Below are positions 1 to 6,965 of a stretch of DNA of 52,139 nucleotides, piece by piece. The notes beneath the pieces are model-generated. The model had not been told where the DNA came from and searched no databases. It worked only from the letters and a program-made list of their open reading frames with translations. Position numbers and translations under genes: made by a program. Each line of letters opens with the position of its first letter. Position 1 is the stretch's first letter. The stretch covers positions 1 to 52,139 of the forward strand of contig NZ_BMJY01000017.1 of NCBI RefSeq assembly GCF_014643695.1, in the 5' to 3' direction. The stretch is from Microbacterium album. GTDB lineage: Bacteria; Actinomycetota; Actinomycetes; Actinomycetales; Microbacteriaceae.

Positions 1-48
1 GTGAGTGTGGTAACCCACATCGTCCCCGGAGGCCCTCGCCTCAGCTCA

Positions 49-63
49 CACGTTCACAACGTG
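49..63. promoter_or_regulatory. 15-bp perfect palindrome, candidate operator
   Basis: CACGTTCACAACGTG has 6-bp arms around CAC. Thirteen of its bases (CACGTTCACAACG) recur in inverted orientation at 52102-52114 upstream of the island operon at the other end of the window. No owner gene is visible. Confidence 0.35.
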
Positions 64-86
64 TCGGGGAACTACAACTAGCGCTT

Positions 87-125
87 GTGCGGTTTACTAG
101 CGCGGGGAGCGCTAGTAAACCGCAC
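87..125. terminator. perfect 17-bp stem-loop downstream of the carrier gene
   Basis: GTGCGGTTTACTAGCGC (87-103) pairs perfectly with 109-125 across the loop GGGGA. It begins 35 bases beyond the stop of the minus-strand carrier gene. There is no U-tract, so it may be a terminator or an operator. A further direct copy of ACTAGCGC lies at 77-84. Confidence 0.45.
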
Positions 126-160
126 GGAGGCTAGTCAACGGCCGGGTGGGGCCGAACGGG

Positions 161-1429
161 TCACGGGGCGGGCGGGGCGGTGGGGGCAGCGGGGCGGGCG
201 CGCTCCAGCACGTACCGGTCGCGGCCGACCAGGACGCCGAGCAGCGCCTGGGTGCACAGCAGCGCCGCGAGGAAGGCCAGCGACGCGATCCACTCGCCCG
301 TCGCGGTATGGAGCACGCCGAACACGACGGGCGGCACGGCCGCGAACGCGTAGCCGACGGACTGGGCCATCCCGGACAGCGCGGACGCCGCGTGATGGTC
401 GCGGGCCCGCGAGGCCATGAGCGTGAGCGACATCGCGAGCGAGGCGCCGCTGCTGAGTCCGCCCAGCATGCCCCACACCAGGATGCCGTCGGGGAGGAGG
501 ATCAGGCCCGCGACTCCCACGAGGGCGAGCGCGGGAAGCAGCGCGGGCGCCCATCGCTCGAGCTTTCCGCGCAGCGCGAGAGGCAGCGCGAGCGAGCTGA
601 GCACACCCGCGAGCTGGAACATCATGACGTCGACGCCCGACTGGGTCTCGCTGCGGCCGATCGACAGGGCCATCGGCGCGAGCCACGTCAGCAGCACGTA
701 GAACATCGACGCCTGCACGCCGAAGTACATGCCCACCTGCCAGGCCACCGCATCGCCCCACATGCTGGGGCCGCGCGGCGTCCCCTTCGGACGCGTGCGG
801 ACGGCGCCGTTCCCCGCGCGGCGATGGTGGAGGGCCCAGAGCAGGACCGCGATCGGCAGCGTCGCGCACACCGCCAGGAGGGCGGGGCGCCAGCCCCACT
901 GCTCGCCCCGGACGGCGATGTGCGACAGCGGCACGACCAGCCCCGAGGCGATCGCGCCGCACCCCGCCAAGAGCGCGGTGTACAGCGCCGTGACGGCGGG
1001 CACGCGCGTGCCGAACGACTGCTTCACCACGGCGGGGAGCAGCACGTTGGCGGCCGCGAGGGACATCCCGATGATCGCCGTGCCGATCCACACGCCCGCC
1101 ACCGGACCCGGCAGCGAACGGACGAGAGCCCCGAGTGTCAGCAGCACGAGGGAGACCGTCAGGACGCGGTTGATCCCGTAGCGTTGCGCGGTCGAGTGCG
1201 CGAGCGGGGAGCATACGGCCCACGCGATGAGCGGCACCGAGGTCAGGCCGCTCAGCACCGCGATCGACACGCCGGTGTCGGTGGTCATCTGCTCGAGCAG
1301 GGGTCCGATGCCCGTGATCGTCGCGCGCATGTTGACGGCGATCAGGCACAGCGTCACCAGGAGGAGCCCGAGGCTCACCCGCCCGTCGTGGGTGGGTGCC
1401 AGGGGCGCCCGCGCGTCGTCGCTGCTCAC
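161..1429 (-). CDS. MFS carrier, CynX/NimT-like
   Basis: Major facilitator of 422 residues with twelve predicted membrane segments and the short soluble ends typical of the cyanate/nitroimidazole (CynX/NimT) branch. The first helix contains the family-like NMRATITGIGPLL. The GTG start at 1429 follows a TAGAGT -10 hexamer (1443-1438) that would place the transcript start only two bases upstream. The gene follows pobA in the same direction. It carries at 1477-1491 the same operator that precedes pobA and pcaH (14 of 15 bases identical to the pcaH copy). From that I infer it moves 4-hydroxybenzoate, protocatechuate or a related acid across the membrane; the family alone does not give a substrate or direction. 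Confidence 0.8.
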   Translation of the reverse strand: MSSDDARAPLAPTHDGRVSLGLLLVTLCLIAVNMRATITGIGPLLEQMTTDTGVSIAVLSGLTSVPLIAWAVCSPLAHSTAQRYGINRVLTVSLVLLTLGALVRSLPGPVAGVWIGTAIIGMSLAAANVLLPAVVKQSFGTRVPAVTALYTALLAGCGAIASGLVVPLSHIAVRGEQWGWRPALLAVCATLPIAVLLWALHHRRAGNGAVRTRPKGTPRGPSMWGDAVAWQVGMYFGVQASMFYVLLTWLAPMALSIGRSETQSGVDVMMFQLAGVLSSLALPLALRGKLERWAPALLPALALVGVAGLILLPDGILVWGMLGGLSSGASLAMSLTLMASRARDHHAASALSGMAQSVGYAFAAVPPVVFGVLHTATGEWIASLAFLAALLCTQALLGVLVGRDRYVLERARPAAPTAPPAP

Positions 1430-1476
1430 GAGGCGTGACTCTATCGCGGAGCCCTCTCATCGCGCCGGTTGGCGCC

Positions 1477-1491
1477 TCCCGCTGAGTGGGA
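1477..1491 (-). promoter_or_regulatory. shared IclR-type operator, copy 1 (carrier promoter)
   Basis: Plus-strand TCCCGCTGAGTGGGA; its reverse complement differs by one base from the pcaH copy. Centre 1484 lies about 53 bp upstream of the start point implied by TAGAGT at 1443-1438, an activator-like position. Confidence 0.6.
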
Positions 1492-1557
1492 GTGAGCGCG
1501 TCGTGCCGTCTGACGGGCCTGTGGTGCTGGTGCGCGTGCCCGTGGCCGACATGCGCA

Positions 1558-1592
1558 CGCCCGTCCCTCCGACCCGTCGGACGGGACGGGCG
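1558..1592 (-). terminator. stem-loop after pobA
   Basis: CGCCCGTCCCTCCGA (1558-1572) pairs with 1577-1592 with a single bulged C at 1582, loop CCCG. It starts eight bases beyond the pobA stop at 1600 on the minus strand. There is no U-tract, as is common in G+C-rich actinobacteria. Confidence 0.6.
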
Positions 1593-1599
1593 GGGGCGC

Positions 1600-2772
1600 T
1601 CAGCGGGCGAGCGGCCAGCCGGTGTAGGCCTCGGCGAGGAACGCGCGGCCGTGCTCGGACTCGACGACCGACCGCAGCTCGCCGACCTGTCGGCGGCGGT
1701 CGAAGTCGCTCGCGCCGGGCGCGACGTGGAGCATGTTCGTCATCCACCACGAGAAGTGCTGCGCCTTCCAGATGCGGCCCAGCGCGCGCTCGGCGTACGC
1801 GTCGAAGCCGCTCTCGTCGCCGCGGCGCAGCAGCGCCTCGAGCGCATCGGCGAGTAGCAGCACGTCGGCGACGGCGAGGTTCATGCCCTTCGCGCCCGTG
1901 GGGGGCACCGTGTGCGCGGCATCGCCGACCAGGACCGTTCGGCCGCGGCGCAGGCGGTGGGCGACGAAGCTGCGGAAGCGCAGCACGTCGCGCTGGAAGA
2001 TCGGCCCCTCGTTGAGCGTGGTGCCCGGGACGCGCGCCTGCAGGATGTCCCACAGCTCGCGCTCCGAGTACGCGTCGGGATCCGCCTCGGGATCGCACTG
2101 GAAGTACATGCGCTGCACCGTCGCGCTGCGCTGGCTGATGAGCGCGAAGCCCTCGGGGGAGTTGCTGTAGATCAGCTCGTGGGCGCTGGGCGCCGCCTCG
2201 CACAGCACGCCGAACCACGCGAAGGGGTACTCCCGGAAGAACCCGCCATGCGCGCCCGTGACGGCGGCGCGCGTGACGCCGCGCGAGCCGTCGGCTCCCA
2301 CGACGACGTCCGCCTCGATCTCGATCCGCTCGCCCTCCGGTCCCGTCGCGAGCACGCGCGGACGGTCCGAGTCGACGTCTTCCACCGCCTCGGCCGTCAC
2401 GCCGAACCGGAGGTCCTGCCCTGCCGACAGCCGCGCGGCGACGAGGTCCTTCAGCACCTCGTGCTGCGGGTACAGCCACACGGCGCGCCCGACGCTCGCG
2501 GCGAAGTCGATGCGGTGGCCCTCGCCGTCGAAGCGCAGTTCGATGCCGTCGTGGCGGCCGCCCACCGTGAGCACGCGATCGGAGGCGCCCGTGTCGTGCA
2601 ACACCTCGACGGTGCCCTGCTCGAGGATGCCGGCCCGGATGGTCGTCTCGATCTGCTCGCGCGTTCGCGCGTCGATCACGATGGAGTCGACGCCGACGCG
2701 ATCCAGCAGATGTGACAGCAGCAGGCCCGCGGGTCCCGCTCCGACGATGGCCACGCGCGTGCGCTCGCCCAT
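1600..2772 (-). CDS. pobA: 4-hydroxybenzoate 3-monooxygenase
   Basis: Flavoprotein hydroxylase turning 4-hydroxybenzoate into protocatechuate with NAD(P)H and oxygen. At 390 residues it matches the classical enzyme. The FAD Rossmann motif VAIVGAGPAGLL is at residues 7-18 and the second FAD motif GDAAHTVPPTGAKG lies near 285. The substrate pocket is intact: the stretch LIYSNSPEGFALISQRSA followed by TVQRMYF preserves the positions equivalent to Tyr201, Ser212, Arg214 and Tyr222 of the Pseudomonas protein. The ATG at 2772 follows a strong AAGAGGGAG ribosome site. A CAGACT -10 (2831-2826) puts the start point near 2819, and the shared operator is centred 49 bp upstream of that. The product feeds pcaHG. 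Confidence 0.95.
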   Translation of the reverse strand: MGERTRVAIVGAGPAGLLLSHLLDRVGVDSIVIDARTREQIETTIRAGILEQGTVEVLHDTGASDRVLTVGGRHDGIELRFDGEGHRIDFAASVGRAVWLYPQHEVLKDLVAARLSAGQDLRFGVTAEAVEDVDSDRPRVLATGPEGERIEIEADVVVGADGSRGVTRAAVTGAHGGFFREYPFAWFGVLCEAAPSAHELIYSNSPEGFALISQRSATVQRMYFQCDPEADPDAYSERELWDILQARVPGTTLNEGPIFQRDVLRFRSFVAHRLRRGRTVLVGDAAHTVPPTGAKGMNLAVADVLLLADALEALLRRGDESGFDAYAERALGRIWKAQHFSWWMTNMLHVAPGASDFDRRRQVGELRSVVESEHGRAFLAEAYTGWPLAR

Positions 2773-2860
2773 GAGAACTCCCTCTTCCTCGACGTCGCTG
2801 TCTCGGCGATGTCGCCGCCGGTCCGAGTCTGGAGCGGGCGGAGCGGTCGCGCGAGTCGTT

Positions 2861-2875
2861 TCCCATTGAACGGGG
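2861..2875 (-). promoter_or_regulatory. shared IclR-type operator, copy 2 (pobA promoter)
   Basis: Plus-strand TCCCATTGAACGGGG, 11 of 15 bases identical to the pcaH copy with the TCCC and GGG arms kept. It lies 5 bp beyond the iclR stop codon and about 49 bp upstream of the inferred pobA start point. Confidence 0.55.
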
Positions 2876-2879
2876 ATCG

Positions 2880-3629
2880 TCAGGGAGCGCGTTCCAGCGC
2901 GCGCGAGATCCCGGCTGCCGCACGCCGCAGCTCATCGATCGCGCCGGCCGTCGGAGCTTCGCGCGGCAGCACGACGGACAGCGCGGCGATCACGCGGCGA
3001 TTCTCGCGGACCGGCACCGCGATCCCGGTGGACACGGCTTCGACGAAGCCTCGCGCGACCACGACCTCCTCGGCGCGGACGCGCTCGAGCAGCGCCGTCA
3101 GCTCGGCGGGGTCGGTGGGGGTGTCGGGCGTGACCGCCGCCAGTGGCGCGGCGAGGACACGGCGGCGCAGGTCGGGGTCGCCGAACGCGAGCAGCACGAG
3201 ACCGGACGAGGAGGCGTGCAGCGGGAGACGCCCCGCGATGCGCGTGATGTTCGAGACCGCGTGCGGATGGGACAGACGCTCGAGGAACAGCGTCTCCCCG
3301 CGCTCAAGCACCGCGAGCTGAGTGTGCTCGCGCAGGCGGGCCTGCACCCGTTCCATGAACGGCATGGCGGCCTGCCGCAGACGCAGGGCGCGCGAGCCGC
3401 GCTGCGCGAGCTCCCACAGGTGCATGCCGAGCTGCACCCGGCCGCCCTCGTCGCGATCGAGCAGGCCCGTGGCGACGAGCTCCCCGACGAGCCGGTGCGC
3501 GGTGGACGACGGCAGGTTCGCCCGCCGCGCGATCTGCGACGGCGTCTGCGCCGTGCGGTCGGCGTCGAACGTCCGCAGCACGCGCACGATCCGCTCCGCG
3601 ACGGACTCACCCGAACTCGAGTTGGCCAC
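2880..3629 (-). CDS. IclR-family regulator (PobR/PcaR candidate)
   Basis: 249-residue IclR protein. An N-terminal winged helix (about 10-70, with TPSQIARRANLPSSTAHRLV as recognition part) is followed by the ligand-binding IclR domain. It lies 107 bp upstream of pobA in the same orientation. In many bacteria such a neighbour activates pobA or pca genes in response to 4-hydroxybenzoate or protocatechuate, and the shared operator just after its stop fits that. The GTG start at 3629 is exactly seven bases after the end of a CAGGCT -10 hexamer (3641-3636), which implies a leaderless mRNA. Whether this protein or the second IclR protein at 3830 binds the operator cannot be told from sequence. Confidence 0.85.
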   Translation of the reverse strand: MANSSSGESVAERIVRVLRTFDADRTAQTPSQIARRANLPSSTAHRLVGELVATGLLDRDEGGRVQLGMHLWELAQRGSRALRLRQAAMPFMERVQARLREHTQLAVLERGETLFLERLSHPHAVSNITRIAGRLPLHASSSGLVLLAFGDPDLRRRVLAAPLAAVTPDTPTDPAELTALLERVRAEEVVVARGFVEAVSTGIAVPVRENRRVIAALSVVLPREAPTAGAIDELRRAAAGISRALERAP

Positions 3630-3719
3630 GGCATCAGCCTGTCACGCGATCGTCGACGGCGCTCGGGCACCGCCGTGCGCCGCTCGCCCGTCGGCAGACG
3701 GCGTGGGTAGGCTCGATCC

Positions 3720-3827
3720 ATGACGCTCTCCGCACCCGCCTCCGCCGACGCACGGCGATCTGTCGAGGTGCTCACCGAGACGCACCGGATCACGCCGCGG
3801 CGGGAGCCGGTCCGGTACCCGCGCTGA
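3720..3827 (+). CDS. 35-residue leader-like small ORF
   Basis: ATG at 3720 begins a 35-residue ORF rich in Arg, Thr and Pro with no recognised relative. A TAGGCT -10 (3708-3713) ends seven bases before the ATG, so the transcript of this strand should begin at this very start codon. The stop lies two bases before the ATG of the next IclR gene, so the two are probably translationally coupled. It could be a leader peptide controlling the regulator, or merely an ORF that positions ribosomes. Confidence 0.4.
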   Translation: MTLSAPASADARRSVEVLTETHRITPRREPVRYPR

Positions 3828-3829
3828 TC

Positions 3830-4630
3830 ATGACGGCCGGGGCGTGGGAAGGAAGCGGCGGCGCGGGCGAGGAGCCCGAGGCCGACGGGATGCTCGCGCG
3901 GACCATGCGGATCCTCGCGTGCTTCACGGCGGACGACCCCGAGCTGTCCGCCTCCCACCTCGGTCGACTCACGGGCCTGTCCTCGTCCACGCTGCACCGC
4001 ATCCTCACGCAGATGCTCGAGCTGGGGCTGCTGTCCCGCGCGCCGGGGCGCCGCTACGCGGTGGGCGTGCGCCTGTGGGAGCTGGGAGAGCTGTCGCCGC
4101 TGGCACTGCGGCTGCGGGAGACGGCGCTGCCCCACATGTCGCGGCTGTACGAGGCCACGGGTGAGAACGTCCACCTCGCCGTGCTCGACGCGCCGGCGCC
4201 GGAGCGGGCGACCGCCCTCTACGTCGGCCGCCTCACGGGCCGGACGTCGATCCCGACGCTCAGCCGCATGGGGGGCAGGCAGCCGCTGCACACGACGGGC
4301 GTCGGCAAGGCCCTGCTCGCGATGCAGAGCGAGGACTGGATCGACCGCTTCCTCGCGCGACCGCTCGAACGGGAGACGCTCCACTCGATCACGGAGCCCG
4401 ACGCGGTGCGCGCCGAGATCGAACGGGCCCGCGCGCGCGGCTACGCGACGACCCGCGAGGAGATGACGCTCGGCAACGTGTCGGTCGCGGCGCCCGTCGG
4501 CACCGTGGCGGGATTGCCGCCCACCGCGATCGGCGTCGTCACCCACATCGACGGCGCCGACACCCGCCGTCTGGGCGCGCTCGTCACCCAGACCGCGGCC
4601 GAGCTGGGAAGGGCGCTGCGCTCGGCCTGA
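3830..4630 (+). CDS. second IclR-family regulator
   Basis: 266-residue IclR protein. The winged helix is at about 22-85 (SASHLGRLTGLSSSTLHRIL) and is followed by a ligand-binding domain containing MGGRQPLHTTGVGKALLA, the typical effector-domain signature. It diverges from the first IclR gene, with about 90 bp between the two start points, and precedes pcaHGBDC by 900 bp. It has no clear ribosome site of its own, and the ATG follows the small upstream ORF by two bases. It is a plausible partner or competitor of the first IclR protein at the three shared operators; its effector is unknown. Confidence 0.85.
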   Translation: MTAGAWEGSGGAGEEPEADGMLARTMRILACFTADDPELSASHLGRLTGLSSSTLHRILTQMLELGLLSRAPGRRYAVGVRLWELGELSPLALRLRETALPHMSRLYEATGENVHLAVLDAPAPERATALYVGRLTGRTSIPTLSRMGGRQPLHTTGVGKALLAMQSEDWIDRFLARPLERETLHSITEPDAVRAEIERARARGYATTREEMTLGNVSVAAPVGTVAGLPPTAIGVVTHIDGADTRRLGALVTQTAAELGRALRSA

Positions 4631-4655
4631 CCGCAGCGCCGGGCAGAATCGGACA

Positions 4656-5435
4656 GTGACGCACACCGCCGCGATGCGCCCGCCCGACTCGAGTCGGAGC
4701 GCGTTCGTGCCGCTCGTCGCGATCGCCGGTGCGCTCGTCGGAGCCCTCGCCTTCTTCGCCGACGGGCTCCGCGGGCCGTTCGGCGCGGTGGTGCTCGGCG
4801 CAGTGAGCTCGGCATCGACCTGGATGCTCGGCGCGACCGTCGTCGGATACCTGGCCGGATCGCGCCTACGAGCAGGAGTTGCCGCCGCGGTCTTCGGCGC
4901 GGGGGTGACGGCCGTCTACTACACGCTGCGCTGGGTCTTCCTGCAGCCCTGGGCGTTCGGGTCCCCGGACCCGCACGGCGCCGGATGGGGGTCGCCGGCC
5001 GGGCTGCGCTTCCTGCTGGTGGCCGCCGCGTGGATCGCGGCCACCGCGGTCGGCGGCGCCGTCCTCGGCGTCCTGGCTCGCACCGTGCCGCGGCAGCGAT
5101 CCCCGCTCGGGGATGTCCTGTCGGGCGTCTGGCTCGGCGTCTGCCTGGCTCCGGCGATCGCGTATCTGCCCGACCTCGTGACGCACGCCGGTGCCACCTG
5201 GGCGCACGCGGACTGGGGTGCGACGGCCGACACCGGGGCCCCGCACGCGCTCATCAGCGCGCTGGCGGCCGCCGCCGTGGTGCTGATCGTGGTCCCCGCC
5301 CTCGCGCCCCGCGGCAGGGGCGCCCCCGCCGTCACGAGATTCGCCGGCGCAGCCTGCCTCTCGACCGCCGCGCTCGCCGTCCTCTTCCGGCTCGCGACGG
5401 ATGCGGTGCGGACGATCGCGGGTGACGTGTTCTGA
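4656..5435 (+). CDS. polytopic membrane protein, function unknown
   Basis: 259-residue protein with about six to seven hydrophobic helices. It resembles small uncharacterised actinobacterial membrane proteins (possibly the DUF6518 type, from memory only). The start is a GTG at 4656: a CAGAAT hexamer at 4644-4649 ends exactly seven bases before it, so the mRNA is likely leaderless. No motif suggests transport or catalysis. It sits alone between iclR and pcaH, and its promoter differs from the pca operator type, so there is no firm reason to link it to aromatic catabolism. Confidence 0.7.
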   Translation: MTHTAAMRPPDSSRSAFVPLVAIAGALVGALAFFADGLRGPFGAVVLGAVSSASTWMLGATVVGYLAGSRLRAGVAAAVFGAGVTAVYYTLRWVFLQPWAFGSPDPHGAGWGSPAGLRFLLVAAAWIAATAVGGAVLGVLARTVPRQRSPLGDVLSGVWLGVCLAPAIAYLPDLVTHAGATWAHADWGATADTGAPHALISALAAAAVVLIVVPALAPRGRGAPAVTRFAGAACLSTAALAVLFRLATDAVRTIAGDVF

Positions 5436-5462
5436 CCGGCAGATACCGCAGCACGGGCAGAT

Positions 5463-5477
5463 TCCCAGTCAGCGGGA
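5463..5477 (+). promoter_or_regulatory. shared IclR-type operator, copy 3 (pcaHGBDC promoter)
   Basis: TCCCAGTCAGCGGGA. A CAGCCT -10 at 5508-5513 predicts a start point at 5520, placing this site at about -50, as at pobA and the carrier gene. An alternative -10, CAGATT at 5458-5463, would put the start point inside the site and imply repression instead. Confidence 0.6.
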
Positions 5478-5544
5478 GGAGTGCGGGGCTCTCGGGCGGG
5501 CGGATGCCAGCCTGGAACCCTCCCCATCCGTCGAAGGAGACGCC

Positions 5545-6366
5545 ATGACAGACACCGCGCCCCAGGCGGCTGCGCCCGAGTCGCTCCTCAAGTCTCACGA
5601 CTTCCCGCCGCAGTCGCAGATCACCGCAGAGATCCAGCAGCTGCACAGCGAGTACGAGCGACGCGTCGCGGACGGCGAGCAGCTGCCCGCCACCATCCGG
5701 GACTTCCCGCCGTACCGTTCCAGCATCCTGCGCCACCCCACCAAGAACCCGCGCCTGGTGGACCCCGAGACGATCGAGCTGTACTCGCCCGCGTTCGGGC
5801 AGCGCGACGTCGCCGCCATCGAGGCGGATCTGACGCTGCAGCACCGCGGCGAGCCCCAGGGCGAGCGGATCACCGTCACGGGTCGCCTGCTCGACAGCTG
5901 GGGGCGTCCGATCCGCAACCAGCTCATCGAGGTGTGGCAGGCGAACGCGGCCGGCCGGTACATCCACCAGCGCGACCAGCACCCGGCGCCGCTCGACCCG
6001 AACTTCACGGGCGCCGGCCGCACGATCACGAACGACAACGGCGAGTACACGTTCACCACGATCAAGCCCGGCCCGTACCCGTGGAAGAACCACCTGAACG
6101 CGTGGCGCCCCGCCCACATCCACTTCTCGGTGTTCGGCTCCGGCTTCACGCAGCGCATCATCACGCAGATGTACTTCCCGGGCGACCCGCTGTTCCCCCT
6201 CGACCCGATCTACAACTCGATCCGCAGCCAGAAGGATCGCGACCGCCTGATCTCGACCTATGACCACGACCTCACGGTGCCCGAGTTCTCGATGGGCTAC
6301 CGCTGGGACATCGTCGTCGACGGTCCCGACGCCACCTGGTTCGAGCCCGAGGAAGGGGAGCACTGA
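5545..6366 (+). CDS. pcaH: protocatechuate 3,4-dioxygenase beta chain
   Basis: Iron-binding subunit of the intradiol dioxygenase that opens protocatechuate to 3-carboxy-cis,cis-muconate. 273 residues from the ATG at 5545, which has AAGGAGA six bases upstream; the long upstream ORF extension is not used. All four Fe(III) ligands are present with the family spacing: Tyr in GRYIHQRD, Tyr 39 residues later in GPYPWKN, then the two His of RPAHIHF 13 and 15 residues further on. It is the first gene of pcaHGBDC; pcaG follows after one base. Confidence 0.96.
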   Translation: MTDTAPQAAAPESLLKSHDFPPQSQITAEIQQLHSEYERRVADGEQLPATIRDFPPYRSSILRHPTKNPRLVDPETIELYSPAFGQRDVAAIEADLTLQHRGEPQGERITVTGRLLDSWGRPIRNQLIEVWQANAAGRYIHQRDQHPAPLDPNFTGAGRTITNDNGEYTFTTIKPGPYPWKNHLNAWRPAHIHFSVFGSGFTQRIITQMYFPGDPLFPLDPIYNSIRSQKDRDRLISTYDHDLTVPEFSMGYRWDIVVDGPDATWFEPEEGEH

Positions 6367-6367
6367 C

Positions 6368-6928
6368 ATGGCACACGAGAAGGTTCTCGAGCCCACTCCG
6401 GGCCAGACGATCGGCCCGTTCTTCAAGTTCGGCCTCGAATACCCGCACATGCACGAGGTCGCGTTCCCGCACAGCCCGGGCGCGATCGTGCTCACGGGCG
6501 TCGTGTACGACGGCGACGGCCAGCCGATCCCCGACTCGGTGGTGGAGATCTTCGGCGCGGACACCGACGGCAGCATCCCGGATGCGCGCGGAACCCTGCA
6601 CCGCGACGGCCACACGTTCACGGGCTTCGGCCGCTCGATGACGACCGACGAGGGACGTTACGAGTTCTGGACCCGCAACCCCGGCCCCGTGGGAGGCAAG
6701 GCGCCGTTCTTCGCGGCGGTCGTCTACGCGCGTGGCCTGCCCGACAAGCTGCACACGCGCATCTACCTGCCCGAGCACGAGGAGCTGCGGGAGACGGATC
6801 CCTTCCTCGCGCAGCTGACCGAGGAGGAGCGCGCCACGGTGATCGCGACGCGCACGCCCGAGGGCTACCTGCGCCACGACATCCACCTGCAGGGCGAGAA
6901 GGAGACCGCCTTCGTCGCGTTCAGCTAG
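6368..6928 (+). CDS. pcaG: protocatechuate 3,4-dioxygenase alpha chain
   Basis: 186-residue alpha subunit of the same dioxygenase. It shares the beta-sandwich fold but lacks the iron ligands. It begins with the typical TPGQTIGPFF and includes VVYARGLPDKLHTRIYLP, which shapes the active site at the subunit interface. The ATG at 6368 comes one base after the pcaH stop, so expression is coupled. Length is slightly short of the Pseudomonas chain (about 200) but complete. Confidence 0.95.
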   Translation: MAHEKVLEPTPGQTIGPFFKFGLEYPHMHEVAFPHSPGAIVLTGVVYDGDGQPIPDSVVEIFGADTDGSIPDARGTLHRDGHTFTGFGRSMTTDEGRYEFWTRNPGPVGGKAPFFAAVVYARGLPDKLHTRIYLPEHEELRETDPFLAQLTEEERATVIATRTPEGYLRHDIHLQGEKETAFVAFS

Positions 6929-6965
6929 GGTGTGGCTGTCGCCGGAAAACCCCCGAGGAGCAGCG

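Larger units (their letters stand above)
1..160. other. left-edge non-coding stretch
   Basis: No convincing gene is seen here. It holds a perfect 15-bp palindrome (49-63), a perfect 17-bp stem-loop (87-125) and the downstream flank of the carrier gene, which ends at 161. A gene lying to the left of the window may use the palindrome. Confidence 0.5.
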
